Below are positions 36,801-51,800 of a DNA stretch of 64,000 bases, piece after piece. The stretch covers positions 70,767,296-70,831,295 of the forward strand of contig CM053142.1 in the NCBI GenBank assembly GCA_028571685.1, given 5' to 3'. A model generated the notes under the pieces. The model was given only the letters and a program-made list of their open reading frames with translations. It ran no database searches and had not been told where the DNA came from. The stretch's first letter is position 1. The number at the start of each line of letters is the position of its first letter. This DNA is from Heterohyrax brucei (taxonomy: Eukaryota; Chordata; Mammalia; Hyracoidea; Procaviidae). A program made the position numbers and the translations under genes.

Positions 36801-39800
36801 CTGTGTTAATATCATACATATGGGAGCCAGAATTTAAGGTATTTCCTTTTTAGTCCTTTTTGACTATCATTTCCTTTTATTTCACACTCTTTCTGAATAC
36901 TAAGACCCTCTTCTCCAATTAAGTTATTCTCATCTTCATTTTTTCCTTCTTGCTTTGTGGTTATATCTCATTCAAGTCTCTGATTACCTGAAACTGAAGT
37001 ATAAGACTCTAGAAAACCACAGACCTGGGTGGAGGAGAAGCCTCCATTGGAATTCTGTTGCTTTGTGATCCACTTAACACTACGGGAAGCAGCAGTCAGT
37101 TCCTCTGAGGACAGGGCATGCTGGGTGGTGAGGTGAGCAAGGAGCACGTAGGACGTCATCTCCACTTCAGCAGAGGGAGCCTGGGGTTGGTAAAAAGCCT
37201 CCACTGCTGCCTTGGGTTTCTGAGGTCGTGCCCAGTGCACGTGATTATCTGCGGGTGAGAAGATGGGATTGCTAAGTGGCTACACATTCATATTTAATAT
37301 AAGGTGAAAGTAGCTAAGCTGGGGCTGAAATGAGGGCTGCTTTCCAATTAGAATTGCTTGAACCTTACATACCAGAGGCTTTTCCTTCCATGTAAGTCTT
37401 AACTCAGCCTGTTTCTGAAGAGCTAATGCAAGTAAGGAAACCATGGTGGTGTAGTGGTTAAGTGCTATAGCTGCTAACCAAAGGCTGGCAGTTTGAATCT
37501 GCTAGGCGCTCCTTGAAACTATGTGGCAGTTCTACTCTGTCTTATAGGGTCACTATGAGTCAGTATCAACTCGATGGCAATGGGTTTCATTGTTTTGGGG
37601 TTTAAGGCATGTAAGGAGGCTCTAAACCTCAGCTGCTGACGGAAAGGTTGGAGGTTTCAGTCCACCCAGGGTCCTTGGAAGAAAAGCCTGGAGATCTCCT
37701 ATTTTTTCAGTCTTTCATATAGACCATGGTATAAATAATGTAGAAACCCTGCTGGTATAAGCAGTTAACTGCTATGACTGCCAGCTGTGGCTGGCAGTTC
37801 AAATTCACCATACATTTCTTGGAAACTCTATTAGGCAGTCCCATGCTGTCTTTAGGGTCACTATGAGCTGGAATCAACTCAATGGCAGTGGGTTTCTATG
37901 TGAAGTATTATGTGACTATGGGTAAATTTGTGAGTATTATTGGTCCTTTGAAATAAGCCTAAAATTCCAGAATTTATCCATCAGTTTTTCCTTAGAGTTA
38001 ACATGTTATGATACACCAATTAAGGCCTTGGGATATAAATAGAACAGATCTCTTAGTAGTGATAGCTAACACTTTTACAGGACTTAATATGTGCCACACA
38101 TTCTTCTAAGAGCTTTACATGTATTGAGTTACTTTACACTTACAACAACCCTACGAGGGAAATACTATTAGGATCCCCATTTTACTGATACAGGAACTGA
38201 AGCACAAACAAATTAAATGACTTGGCCATACACAGTAAGTTTTAGAGCTAGGATTCCCATCCCAGCAAGCTTCAGAGATTGAGATCCTAATTGCTGCACT
38301 ATACTGCCTCTCATCTCTTCATGTATGATTTGGTTACAAAACCCTAGATTGGATAACGAGACAGACAAATGAAGGGAAGGGAGAGTGACCACAGGAGACA
38401 GGAGTAGGGGTTTTTTGCAGCGCAGTTCATCATACAGAGGATGTGGGAGGGAGAAAGCTCTGGGCTTGTGTGCTTACCTTCCTTCACAGCTTCCTTGTCA
38501 AGTGACTCGAGTATCTCTGTTCTCTTTTCCTCTTTACCTGCCAAGGCAAATGCATAGGCCAGCAGTGCCTTGGTGTAGACATGGCTGCTGAAGGCTCCTT
38601 CTTGGGCTAACTTCCAGGCCGTCTCCAGGCAAAACAGGGCATTGCGGACAACAGGGTGCTATGAAGGGAGAGTAAGAATGCTCTGAGATCTGTGAACAGG
38701 GATACTGGCACTTCTAGGAAAACACACAGATCTTAGCAGGGAGGCATTCATCTTTTTCAGATGTATTTATCTATCGTCCTTATTATGGATGGAGAGAAGA
38801 GTCTCTTTCATCTGCTGTTTTCACAATGAGGTTGTTGATGATTAAGTGGTAGAATTCTCACTGTCCCTGCAGGAGACCCTAGTTCTATTCCCAGCCGGTA
38901 CACCTCAAACACTATCACCAATTTGCATGTCACTGGAGGCTTGTGTGTTGCTGTGATGCTGCAAAGGTTTGAAGGAAACTTCCAGACTTAAGACTAGGAA
39001 GAAAGGCCTGGTAATGTACTTCCGAAAAATGAACTGGTGGAAACTCTACAGATCACAACAGTCTGATCTGGTCGTGCATGAGGTCCCCATGAATAGTGGT
39101 AACTCATCAGCAGCTAGCAACATTTTTACATTAAAAAAGTTGAAATAGAGGCTATGTCTTTAGAATTCTTTTTTTTTTTGGTAGTGGAGGGGAGGAGGGG
39201 AATCACCCAGAAGCATCACTGGGAAGGTAGAAACCTTTCCTAGTGGACTGACCAAGTTCTCTATTCATCTGGGAAACTTTTGACATGTCTATAAGGCAGG
39301 CTGCAGACATTTGGCTTTTAGTAAGGTGGTATTTCAGATAGCAGCTCAGCAGTCTCATCGCTTCTAGAACCTTTTTACTTTACTAGGGAAATGAAATGAT
39401 ACATACAATGACAGGGAGAGGAATCTCCAGAAGGGCAATGGTGATATAGGCAGAGAGAGTATGTTCATCATCTACTCCACCCTGTAAATAGGAGAGAAAG
39501 AGAGATCTGAGTAATTCAACTTATGAGAATGTTCATATTTAGCTCTTTTTATTCTGCTGTGTTATGGAATTTGCTCTTACCCAGAGCCATTAACAAAGTA
39601 TCACAATCAACCTAAGTATCATCCTCCTTCTTGGTGCTATCCAGATTTTATTTTCTTCTGATACCTTCCCTTAGTCCGTTCATGGCCAAATTATTTTTTA
39701 TACATGTCCCATTCTGAGACTACTGGGACATGCAAAAGAAAATAAAATCCAAACTTGTTGCTATCAAGTCGATTCTGACTCACAGTGATACTATAGCACT

Positions 39801-42800
39801 ATAGAGTTTCCAAGGAGCACCTGGCACATTCAAACTGCCAATCTTTTGGTTAGCAGCCACAGCTCTTAACCACTACACCACCTTGTATGCCAGACATACA
39901 AGACATACTTAAAATGCTGTACTTTTCTGGTTTCATGGGCTGACAGTGCTACACTCATAGGTTTCCCATCCAGTGACTGCGAAGCACAAACTTTACTTCC
40001 CTTCTTTCCATCCTGAGGTCCTTAGGCTGCTGGTATCTCATCTTGGGATGCTAGCGCTGTCCAAAGGGGACAGGTATAAAGAATAATTCAGCATGAAAGC
40101 TTTGAATGTAACTGGGCCTGTCTTGTCCTGTGGGTGATGGAAGTGTTAGGGATTTCTATGCTGTTATTTCCTCTCATCACCCTAGTAGACACCTTTGTGG
40201 ACAAACCAAGACTAGCTTCAGGAAGAGCTCACCATAATGGCATTGTTGAGCAGTGAGCCAGAGCTCCTGAAACAGCCATTGTCTTTCTGCTTCTGGGCCA
40301 GCCAGACGAGGGCTTGGTTAATGTGTGTTTCATCAATGAAGATGTAGCGTCGAGCCTGGGCAAAAGTCTTTAGCACAAAGGCTGTGAGCCTGAGAGGACA
40401 GAAAAGAGTGGGCTGATGAAGATATTTTTGCTGTTATAATGGTGACAAGACTTTATCTGATATTTCTTACATTGGTGTGCATCACATAAGAGAAGTTTTT
40501 GTGTACTTAAAAGCTCCCAACTCCATTAAATCCCCTGATTCATCTGCTAGCTATAGGATTTCCTTCCCGATTCACTTTGTTATTGCTACCAACCCAAAGC
40601 TGTTGAGTCAATTCTGACTCACAGTGGCCCTACAGGTCCGAGGAGAATTGTCCCACAGTTTCCAAGGAGCACCTGGCAGATTTGAACTGCTGAACTTTTG
40701 GTTAGCAGACTTAACCACTGCTCTACCAGGGCTTCCTTCCTACTGCTACAGGGAGCCTAAGTACCTTTATTTTTACTTATTTTTCTTAGCTTTCTGAGTG
40801 AGGCTTTACATCTCTCTCATTAGTGATTTCCTTCTGCAAATGACTCTTCTCATACCCATAACCCATTACTGTTGAGTCAGTTCTGACTCATGACAACTCT
40901 ATAGGACAGAGTATAATCATCCTGTATCTTTTCCAAGGAGTGCTTAAGGGTTCTGAACTGCTAACTTTTGGGTTAGCAGCCGTAATACTTAACCTGTATG
41001 CCACAAGTGTTTCTGACTCTTCTGATATGCAGTTCTTACAGGTAATAGCTGCTTCTTATGTGTCTTTGCCTTTAGTGACTTAAAATAGCATTTCATATCA
41101 TTGCCTTCTTCTAATTTCTGTCCTGTTAGCCAGTAAATTTGTTCTCAGTCAAGATGAGTATGATTTAAAATACAACAACCTCAGCTGAAGTGGGTATGGT
41201 TTATCAAGATACGAAAAACTGGAATATTAAGACATGGCCATGTCATAAAACCAACAAACAAACACAAAATAAACTCCTAGTTATGGTTGCCACTTTAGAA
41301 AGAGAAGCTTATTAAAAAAATTAATTTGTGGAACAAGCCTAACACAGACTCTCAGCTTTTTGGCTTATTTGTTAATTTTGGTATATTTATCCAATATAAC
41401 CAATTACGAGTCTAATAATATGTATCTGGTATGGTCTGTTGTGAATATAACTGTGTTGATGTATATAAAGAGCTGGCATAAACATGAGAGCTAAGAAAAC
41501 TGTCCTTCCCTTACCACGTGTTTCCCTGGCTCCGGCCGTGCCGCTCCCCGAAGGTGCTGTAGGAGCCGTCGTGGTGCTTGTAGTTCAGCTGTCTCTGGTA
41601 ACCTGGAGTGGAAGTGTTACTGAAATAACGTGGCACATCACGTTACTGAAATAACGTGGCACATCACGTTACTGAAATAACGTGTGCATGTTGAGGCTGC
41701 AGACCTTCCTAAAATGCCTTGGCTGCTTTCATGACCTTTCCTAAATTTTGTAGTCATGTTAGAAAGACTAAACGTTTTACTGGAAGTTGAACGGTGGATA
41801 CAAAAAACAAAACACAAGAAAACACCTCAAACTCATTGCTGTTGAGTTGAGTCCAACTCATAGCAACCTTATAGAACAGAACAGAAATGCTGCATAGACT
41901 TTTGAAGCAGTGCCTGGGGGATCTGAACTGCTGACTTTTAGCTCAGCAGCTGTAGCCCTTCATAGCTACACCACCAGGGTTGCAGAAAGTTTGACAGTCA
42001 CCATGAAATGAACTACCATAATATTATTTAGAGATGAGCACTAACTTAAGCTTATTGAGAAGTCCAGTAAAAATAATACTGTGAAGTTTTGACTGACTCA
42101 GTCACTCACCATTGATGAGGTAGCCTATTGCCTTGGTCTTGATCTCTGAAGTCAGCTGCTGTGTTTCATTCAGATAATCCAGAACATAAATGTTAGGAGC
42201 AAAGAGGACCATATTCTGTTCTCCACAACCATAGGGCATCCGGAGGAGATCTTGTGTGTTTTTCATGGCAGAAGTTAGTATGTCTCCTAGGAAATGGGAG
42301 AGAAGGGAAATCAAAAAACCCCGAGTTTATAATCCATCACAACCATTAAGAACAAATGAATGATAAACTGAGGTAAACAGATGAGGATTTTTGGAAAGGG
42401 TGACTCTTCCAGAGACAGAAGTATGAGCAAAACAGGAAAGAAGTTAAAATTACAGTTGTTCTTTTGAATATTTATGGCAAAGAAATACAGTGTAAGCTGT
42501 CGATGCCCCAATTCCCTAGTGGCTGGGGACTCACCTAAAACTGAGACAGATGCTCGTGACGATTCTTCCACCACATTCGGTGGCACCACCAGGGATAATG
42601 TTTCAGACACCTCAGATCCTTGGGAGAGAAACAATCAGCCATAAGGAAAACTACATCTGCTATATATCCTCCTGGTACATAGCTGCCAGAGCCTCTTCCT
42701 CCTGAAGAGCTCTAGGACTATGCCTTACATCTAAACTTCTTCTGAGAAGTTATCCCTTTAAAAAAAAATTGTGCTTTAAGTGAAAATTTCACAATCTAAG

Positions 42801-45800
42801 TCAAATGTCATACAAAACCTTGCACATACACTGCTATGTAACTCCAGCTGTTGTCCCCACCTGTGACAGCCCACTTCTCCTTTCCATCCTGTATTTCCTG
42901 TATCCACTGAGCTAGCTTCCGTCTCCCTCTGCCCTCTCATCTCAGCTGTGGACAGGAGCCCAGTTAGCCTCATGTACCTACTTAAGCCAACAGGCACACT
43001 CTTTGTTAGTATCATTTTACATCTCATAGAAGAGTTCAGTCTGTCTCAAGAGTTGGCTGCAGGAATGCTGTCTGTTCTTGGCTAACAGAGAGTCTGGGGG
43101 CCATGTCTTCCAGGGACCTTCCAGTCTGTTGGACCATGAAGTCTGGTCTTTTTCAGTGGAGTTCTAGTTCTGCACAACTGTTTTTCTCCTGCTATATTAG
43201 GGACTGTATGTCATATTCCCTGTTGGGAAGTTGCCCTTGTCTTAATATTCCAGTTTTTTGTATCTTGGATGACTGGGACTCTGGGACTTCCAGAACATGT
43301 GTCTCTCACCCTCCCACACCTGTATATAGAGTTGTGCTCCAAAAGACAGCTATAAATCAACTAGAGTCTATACAGTATTCTGATTCTGTTGTAGTCATGT
43401 CTACCACAAGGTGGTTATCACACGATAGTACACATTCTCAACCTTTTTACCTAATAGTTGGAACACAATCTCCATGTATCCACAAACACAAAATCTCTGA
43501 AATGCTCCTGAATTCTACAATAATGCTATGTCTTTCCATCAAATTTCACAAAGATGGTACCTTTTCTTTTAACATTGTGAGTTTAAATTTTTTTTTAAAT
43601 TGTGATTTAGGTAAAAGTTTACACAGCAAATTAGTTTCTCACTAAACAGTAAATATACATATTGTTTTCGTGACACTGGTTGCCAGGCATGCAACATGTC
43701 AACATTCTCTTCTTCTCCACCCCAGTTTCCTGTTTCCATTCATCTCATTTTCCTGCCTTCCTCATGTTGCTTTTGGGCTGGCATGCCCCTTAGTCTCATA
43801 TAAATGTTTGAACTACAACACATACTGCTCACATGTGTTAGTGTCAGCCCTACAGACCTATCTAATCTTTGGCTAACGGGTGAATTTCAGGAGTGATTTC
43901 AATACTGAGTTAATAGGGAGTCTGGGAGCCATACCCTTAGGGTTTCTCCAGTGTCTGTCAGAATGGCAAGTCTAGCCCCCCTCTCTCTCTTTTTTTTGAT
44001 TTTGAATTTTGTTCTATGTCGTCTAGGACCACTTTGTCCAGGATCCTTTGTTTATCCTGATCCCTGCCAGAGCAGTCCGTGGAGGTAACCACGCACTACC
44101 TAGTTGTGGAGGGCTCAGTCTGGTGGAGGTTGTGATCCATTAGTCCTTTGGACTAATCTTTCCCTGTATCTGTGGTCTTGTTCATTCTCTGCAAAGACAG
44201 TATTTTTATAGAAGCTCTAGAAATGAGCATGGGATATAAAGATGGCTAGCAGTTCACTCACTGAAAATAAAATGATTGCTGTTAATGAATACACATTTAG
44301 TACCATTTCAATCTTAGTGAATTATATGAAGATGAAAAAGGGTAATGTAGTATTTCTTTTCATGCTGCATCCTTTCTTTATAAAATGAAAACCTTTGTGA
44401 GAAAACAGATGCCACAGGCAAACTGAGAAGACAAATAAACTAATGCAGGAGAATATTTGCAACTTATTTAACAGATAAAGAATCAGTTCATATAAACTAG
44501 TAATAAAAAGATAAAATGCCAAAAACATGAATAGGCAAAGGATATGAGAGCAATTCATAAACATAAAAATAAGCTCAACCTCACCTGTGATTAAAGAAAT
44601 AGAAATGAAAATAACAATACATTTTTAATCCAAATTTTTGGTAAAAAATTTTGATGGTAACAAATGATGGCGATTGTGAAAGAAAATGTATATTAATGGA
44701 AATATAAATGTGTTCAGTTAATATAGAGAAGAAGTTTTTAGTTCCATTAAAACTAAGAAAACATATTCTGCCTCTGGTTCAGCAACTTCATATTTTGGTA
44801 TCTATGCTAGCTGTAATTGCATACATATACAACTCCAAACCAAACCCACTGCCACTGCATTCATTCCAACTCATAGCAACCCTATAGGACACAGGAGAAC
44901 TGCTCCACAGAGTTTCTAAGGTATACTTGGTGGATTCGAACTTCCAACTTTTTTTGGTTAGCAGCTGTAATACTTAACCACTATGCCACTGGGATTTCCA
45001 TACATATACAAAAGGAGGCTGTTATTGTTATTTTCACTAACAAACGGTTAGAGAAAATATGGGATGGCTAAAAAACAAAGCATAACTACAGTATATTGAG
45101 AGTATGGGATATTATTTATCAATTAAAAGGTATGACACTGGTCTATCATAAAACATGAATAGATCTTCAAGATGACTGCTGATTTAAAAAGAAAAAAAAG
45201 AAACATTTAATAGAAGGAAGCTTACAGTATGCCATTCACATGAATAACACATAAACAAAATCATATACATAAACTGATTTCTAAATGTATATAGATGATC
45301 ATTAAAATACTGAAAAAGATTTGTATGGATATCACTTTAATCCTTAATACGAAGCTCGGTTTTGCTTTTTAGAGGAGAATATGTTTCTATATCACATAAC
45401 CCACTGCTGTTGAGTTGATTCCTACTCATAGCGACCCTATCGGAGAGTAGAATTGTCCCATAGAGTTTCCAAGGAGCAGCGGGTGGATGCAATCTCCCAA
45501 CATTTTGGTTAGCAGCTGAAGCACTTAATTACTATGCAACTAGCACTTTCACTGTAATTAAAATTAATAAAACTACTTGATGATTAGCCTTAGATATACG
45601 AGAGAAATTAAAATGAAGAATTCAGAAATGTAGGAGAAGCCATAATAAAAGAGTTAGAAGGGGAAACACTAAATTCACTTAAACACAGAAGCAAAGCTAA
45701 AAAACCAGGCATATGCTTTTAGAACACAATATAAAAAAAATTAGAGAACAGAAGCTGTAGATAGAGAAAGGCAAAGAATGTATGATGTTTGACATGGGTT

Positions 45801-48800
45801 TCAGGTAAGAACCCATTATAATTTATTAATGTACTACATTGTAGAAATGATTTGGCTTTAGGCTAGAAAATTCTCTATCAAGATAACTATGTCTTTTACT
45901 TAAAGCTTTTTTAGCCTCTTCTCAAAGGATGTATAGGAATTAGGTGCAGAACTGACATCCAACAAATGTCATTAACGTGACAGTAATATTAAGGGCACAG
46001 CAGCTTGTTCTTTGGGAAACAGCATGAACTAAAGACCAAATGCTGCCGGCTTTGAAAAAAATCAGTGTTATAATGGCCTGAATTCACCTATTCCCCTGCT
46101 GTATTACTAACTAGTCAAGGAAATATTCCCTTTGGCACATTCTGATTTTACCCACTTTCTGCCTGTATCTCCATCAAGCACTAGTTAGAAAGACACTTCA
46201 GTGTTGACACAGGCACTGCAAAGATAAAGTCTCCGAACCCGTGTCAGGCTGCCCCTGTTTACAACAGAATGAAATGTCCAGTCCTGTGCTGTCTTTACAA
46301 TCGTTCGTATGCTTGAGTCCACTGTTGTGACCACTCTGTATTTCAAGTTCCTTCTGACTTACGTGAAACCCTGTGACAGAGCAGTTAAGTGCTATGGCTG
46401 CTAACCAAAAGGTCAGTAGTTCAAATCCACTAGGTGCTCCATGGAAACTCTACGGGGCATTTCTACTCTGTCCTATAGTCACTATGAGTCAGAATCGACT
46501 CCACAGCAGTGGATTTTGGTTTTGTCTATCTTAAAGGTCTCATATTTCAGCACCATATCGGACAATCTTCTGTCACGATCCATATGGTTTCCACTGGCTA
46601 ATTTTTGGAAATAAATTACCAGGCCTTTCCTTCTAGTCGGATTTAGTCTGTAAACTCTGCAGGAATCTGTCTGCGGTGGGCACCACAGTCCTACAACTGA
46701 CAGAGGTGCAGTAACCGAAAGCATGGGCTAGGGATATTCTGATAAATGGCTTGCCTCTCTCTAAAAGAACCAGTTTCCTCTTTTGTCAAACAGATGCTTC
46801 AGGTCTTACTTACCTCACAGAGGAATAGAATTAACATATAAAAGTTCTTTAAACTTCAAATGTCACACAAGCTTCAGTCATTTTTACTGTAATTATGGCT
46901 TCCTCTTACCTGATGGGCAGAGCAGGGAAGTGAATGTTACTTCTCTTTCTAGTCCTTCCGGCTTGGGGAGAAAGAAGAAATATGCAGTGGTAAGAATGGA
47001 CTGACCATGCAAGATGTGTATGTTGGTAAGTGTGGAGTAAGAATTACTTTACAAAAATAATTTGGTCTTTGTCCTTGATCTCTGAGAGATAACACTAAAC
47101 CTTGGAATTTGCCGAGTAATTCAGGTACTTTCATATAAACCTCCAGACCACACCTGAGAGTTTGCTAATGAGCTAAGTCTTAGGTAGGTGCTAGTCAGGC
47201 CAGAAAGACCTCCATGTGCTGTCCGCTGACCTCAGGGAGGAGGGGAGAGGATTGTGATTCAATCAATGATATCCCAGTGAAGGTTTTGGACACAGAAGTT
47301 ACAAGGGCTTCCTGGGCGATGTAAGACATCAGTGCACACAGTAAGGACATGCAATTGTTGGCAACCCTCCCACAACTTAACGGATCCGACTCGACGGCAC
47401 TTGGCTTGGCTGGCTACAACTTACTCTACGCATCCCTTTATTGGTGTTATTTTTGCTATGATAAAATTTGAATTCTAAGTATAATGCTTTCTTGAGTTCT
47501 GTGAGTCATTCTAGTGAATTACCTCTAGTAAACTCTAGGGGAATAGTGGGAACCAGCAGGTCAGAACTGGGTGGGGGGCCCTTACAGCTGGCATCCTAAA
47601 GTGTTAGTGGGAAGATCCCAAATATGTATAGCCAGTAGGTAAGAAGTGAAGGTGTCATCGTGACTCGGAAACTTGCACCTGCAGTCTCAAGTCTTGGCAG
47701 TCTGGAGGACTGTACGAGCTCTGACCCAGCGCTGGGAGGTTAGGATCGGAGAAAGAAGCGCTGCAAGTGCAGCTGGTGGTAGATGAGAATTGGAACAGAA
47801 GAGAACAGAACTGATTGGAGATTAATTGCAATTTATCTTTACAGTTTGGTGTCAGAGAACTGGGAAGCTGGATTTGATTTTCCCCACAATACGACGATCA
47901 TAGAGTTCCTGACAGTGAAGAGAAGAATTTGAACTAGTATTTAAATCTTTTGCATAAGCAAATTCTATAAGAAACACGAAGAAGACAGGTTAACAGATGA
48001 GAAATGCTGTAGAAAACTGAGAGAGAGAAAATAATAATAATATTGGGAAATATTCCACAATCGCATATTATTTAGCCTCCTTATCTAAAAGCTGGAAACG
48101 CAACTGGGTTCACTACTGTTTTTCTTTACAGTGTAACCTGTAAAATGGGTGCAGGTGTTTGCTTACTTCAACCAGTAAGGGTTTGATGATTGTGTCTTTC
48201 TTTCCATGTTCAGGAACCACAGTCTGTTCAGCCCCACACGGCTCTTCAGATGCCAGTGCCTCTGCGCTCACAGTGAAATTCACATTTCCTGCAGAAATGG
48301 CCAGTACAGATGAGTACAGTACAATCTCCCTCTTTCTGCAAGCCTCCACACCCTAAAATTTATACACACTCAATGTTCTGTAACTGCTTTTCTATAAAAA
48401 CACAGGATCAAGAGTAGAAGTGGCATGAATTAGAGGATAATGATAATGAGAATCCAATGCGGAGATGGAGGTGAGAGAAGTGGGGACGTCCTTCTAGATG
48501 TCCTATAATAAAAGACACAGAGAATTCTATCATGTGGGGTCTCTGCCTGTGAGAAGGGATAAGACGTAAGGCTCCCATTCATTTATGCAATTCTTAAGCC
48601 AAGAACTGTGTCTAGGAGACTGTCTCTCACCTAAAGACTTAGGAGTTATTGCCCAGGACACAGTTTGCCGCCCGTTCCCACAGATGCAGTAAGAGTCTTG
48701 TTCCTTCTTCACTGGGACAGCGAGGAATTCTGGAGAAGGTTCCAGCTGCACATGGACCTGGAACCATGCGACACAGAGAGAAAAATGAGCTCAGAGGGAG

Positions 48801-51800
48801 AAGGAAACCAAAGTGAGACTGGACTTGAAATAAAGCATGTTGGTGGACTATATCAATTTTAGATTGTCTAATACTGAATATGATATAAGTGAAGACCAAT
48901 AACCCTCTAGGTGGATTTCACACCTAAACCTCAGCACTTTGGAGTAAACTGCTCCTTCAGGTGGTGGGACCGGAGGAGAGGGAAGGTACCCATGGCAAAC
49001 TGCCTCTGGAAGGCCTACTTCCTGGCCCTGGCATTTTGACCATTCCCCCAGCAGAATATACAAGATTTATACTAGGTTTGCTCCCAAACAACTTTTAAAA
49101 ATAATGTTTAATATAATGAATGTCCAGTGAAAAACTAACTATAAGGAAACGTAGAGACTGAAACACTGGAGAATCTGAGACACGGGAATGAAGAGTCCTG
49201 ATTTTTTATATTCATGTAATAAGTCTTCAAAGTACACAAACTCCATAACTATAAAGGCTAAGAAACTTGTTTTCAATGACAATTTGGTATTTGGAAATAT
49301 TGGTAACTGCTGAATATATGACATATGAATATCTCTGATAGCATTCTTCCTCTGATATGCACATCGCTACACAGGAGTTTGTCAGTATTACTAGAAATGC
49401 AATTTTTAATTTACTTGCTACCTTGAATTCAATTTAGGAAAGATGTCCTTACCCGGATGCATTTGAGTAGGTAATTTAAGACAGTGGCTTTGAGTGTGAA
49501 AGCCTCTCCACGGACCACAGAATAGGGCATTGTGAGCTCCACAAACAGGGGCTGGAAGGCTTGGAGAGTGGCAGGAGGAGAGATACCAAGTCCAGTGTCA
49601 TTGGACAGGCAGAAGGCACCCGCCTTCCATTCGGTGATGGTATCAGGGACTGTTTCTTCTATGTCAGCCACACCTAATGAACTGGAGAAGATGACAATGT
49701 GATGAACAGGAAGTAAGCAGGTGACTAATGGTTTCTCTAAGAAATGAACCCCAATAGATGATCCTAATATCACACCTGGATACACTCAGCAGAAACACCA
49801 ATAACAGAGAGTATAATCAAGGCTTGAGACAGGAAAATATAAGTTCTTTGAACTTTGTTTTAAATTCTAGTCTATGTCAGAATCTCCTATAGATGTATAG
49901 TTGTAGTTACGATTTATAAGGTTCTTGCTGTCGTTAGTTACTGTGGAGTTAACTGTGACTCATAGCGGTCCTACAGGACAGAGTAGAACTACCCCATTGG
50001 ATTCTGAAGTAATGGCTGACCTTTTGATTAGCAGCCTGAGCTCTTACCTTTGCAACCAGGGCTCCATGATCTATAATAGACAATATTAATTACAAACTAA
50101 ATATGCAATTTGAGATTGTTCTTAAATTCTCTAAAATACTGTTCTATTGAAGGTAGATTTAAAATTCTTAGTTCAACTATTAGTCTGTATACTCAGACTC
50201 ACTAGCTCTATGTTTAATCCCAAATTGCAGATCACTGCCGTGCTTGCTTATATTTAGTCCTTACGTTAATTTCTCTGGGTGTCTCAGAATTAAATTTGTG
50301 CAAAGTTTTGTTTTTTTTTTTTTTTTTTTTTAGCTCTGAGACAAACAAATTAGTTGACAGAAGTATTTATGTTAAACATTTTTTGAGAACAGCAAGAGTT
50401 TTAAAAGAGTGTGTGGATATTGAAAAAATGAGCTAAGAAGTTAATTGTGAGAGATTTATATCATTCCACTTTATATATAAAGGAAATTACTTACTTTACC
50501 ACCACCAAGTCCCAGATCCACGTCTCAGGGAAATACGTCCTCACAGTCTCTTTGTGAGATTCTGAAATCTGTGAAATTCTTCCCGCCTCTACAAAGTTGT
50601 GGATTTGTCCTGCCATGCCCATGGCGACTGTGGTGAGTAAGGAAGGGGAGAGGAAAAAAAGAAATAAAAAGCTAATCACAGATTGTAATAAATACTTCAA
50701 AAGGATTAAACAGGGTGATGAAACAGGGAGGACCCAGGAGAGGGCACTTGGATAGGGTGGTCAGGGAAAATTCCCTCGAGGAGATATTTAGCTGAAGTAT
50801 TAGAATAAGCTAGGACTGAGCTAAGGTAATAGAGAATTATAACGAGGGAATACGAGGTCTGACAATTAAGTTTGCGAACTAATCCTAGAAAAAGGACTAC
50901 ATACCTCACTGCTAAATATGACTACAATCACCTTCAAAGTACTCCCCTTGGGAAGCTATGCACTGACACTAGTGCCTAGTCCATCCTTCAAAGCAATTTT
51001 GGAACTCTTTCTGCAATGGCCATCAGAGCTGTTGTATTACCCTTGATGTCCTGAATGTCATCAAAATGTCTTCCTTCCAATATTCCCTTAATCTTCAGGT
51101 GAAGAAAAAAGTCACTTGGGGCAAGATCAGGTGAGTAGGTAAGGTGTTCCAACACAGTTACTTGTTTACTGGCTAAAAACTCCCTCACAGACAAGGCTGT
51201 GTGAGCTGGTGCACTGTTGTGATGTAAGACCCACGAGCTTTTGGCAAGAGTTCAGGCCGTTTTCGTCAGCTTCACACAGTCTTTTCAGCACTTCCAAATA
51301 GTAAGCTTGGTTAACTCTTTGCCCAGTTAGTACAAATTCATATTGCACAATCCCTCTGATATCAAAAGAAGTTAGCAACGTTGTTTTCACTCTTGATATG
51401 GACTAGTGGAACTTTTTTGGTCATGGAGAATTGGTTGACTTCCACTGGGCACTTAGATGCTTTGTTTCAGAGTTGCATCAGTACACCCATGTTTCATTAC
51501 CAGTGATGACACAACCCAGAACACTGTCTGCCTCTCCAAAAGGGCTCAGCAAACTTCAACTCTCCTTTGCTTTTGCTCATCGGTGAGTTCCTTCAGGACC
51601 CATTTTTGCACACACCTTTCTCATGCCAAGATTTTCAGTTAAGACACTCCTGTTTCTCTATTGATATTTTCTTGGTCTGCTATACTTCTCACAGTCAGCT
51701 GACAGTTTTGATGCACAACTGGATGAATTTCTGCAGTGTTTTTTGTCATTTCTGCTCATTACTGGCCACCCTGACCTCTCTTCCTCAGTGATGCTTTCTC

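Noticed and set aside
41616-41685. CRISPR-like direct repeats
   Set aside because: The 26-bp units are contiguous with no spacers and the DNA is a mammalian intron; it is a minisatellite.
43103-43645. 180-codon open frame on the + strand, the longest in the window
   Set aside because: It runs across an antisense L1 3' UTR and neighbouring AT-rich DNA inside A2M intron 22, with no domain or splice support.
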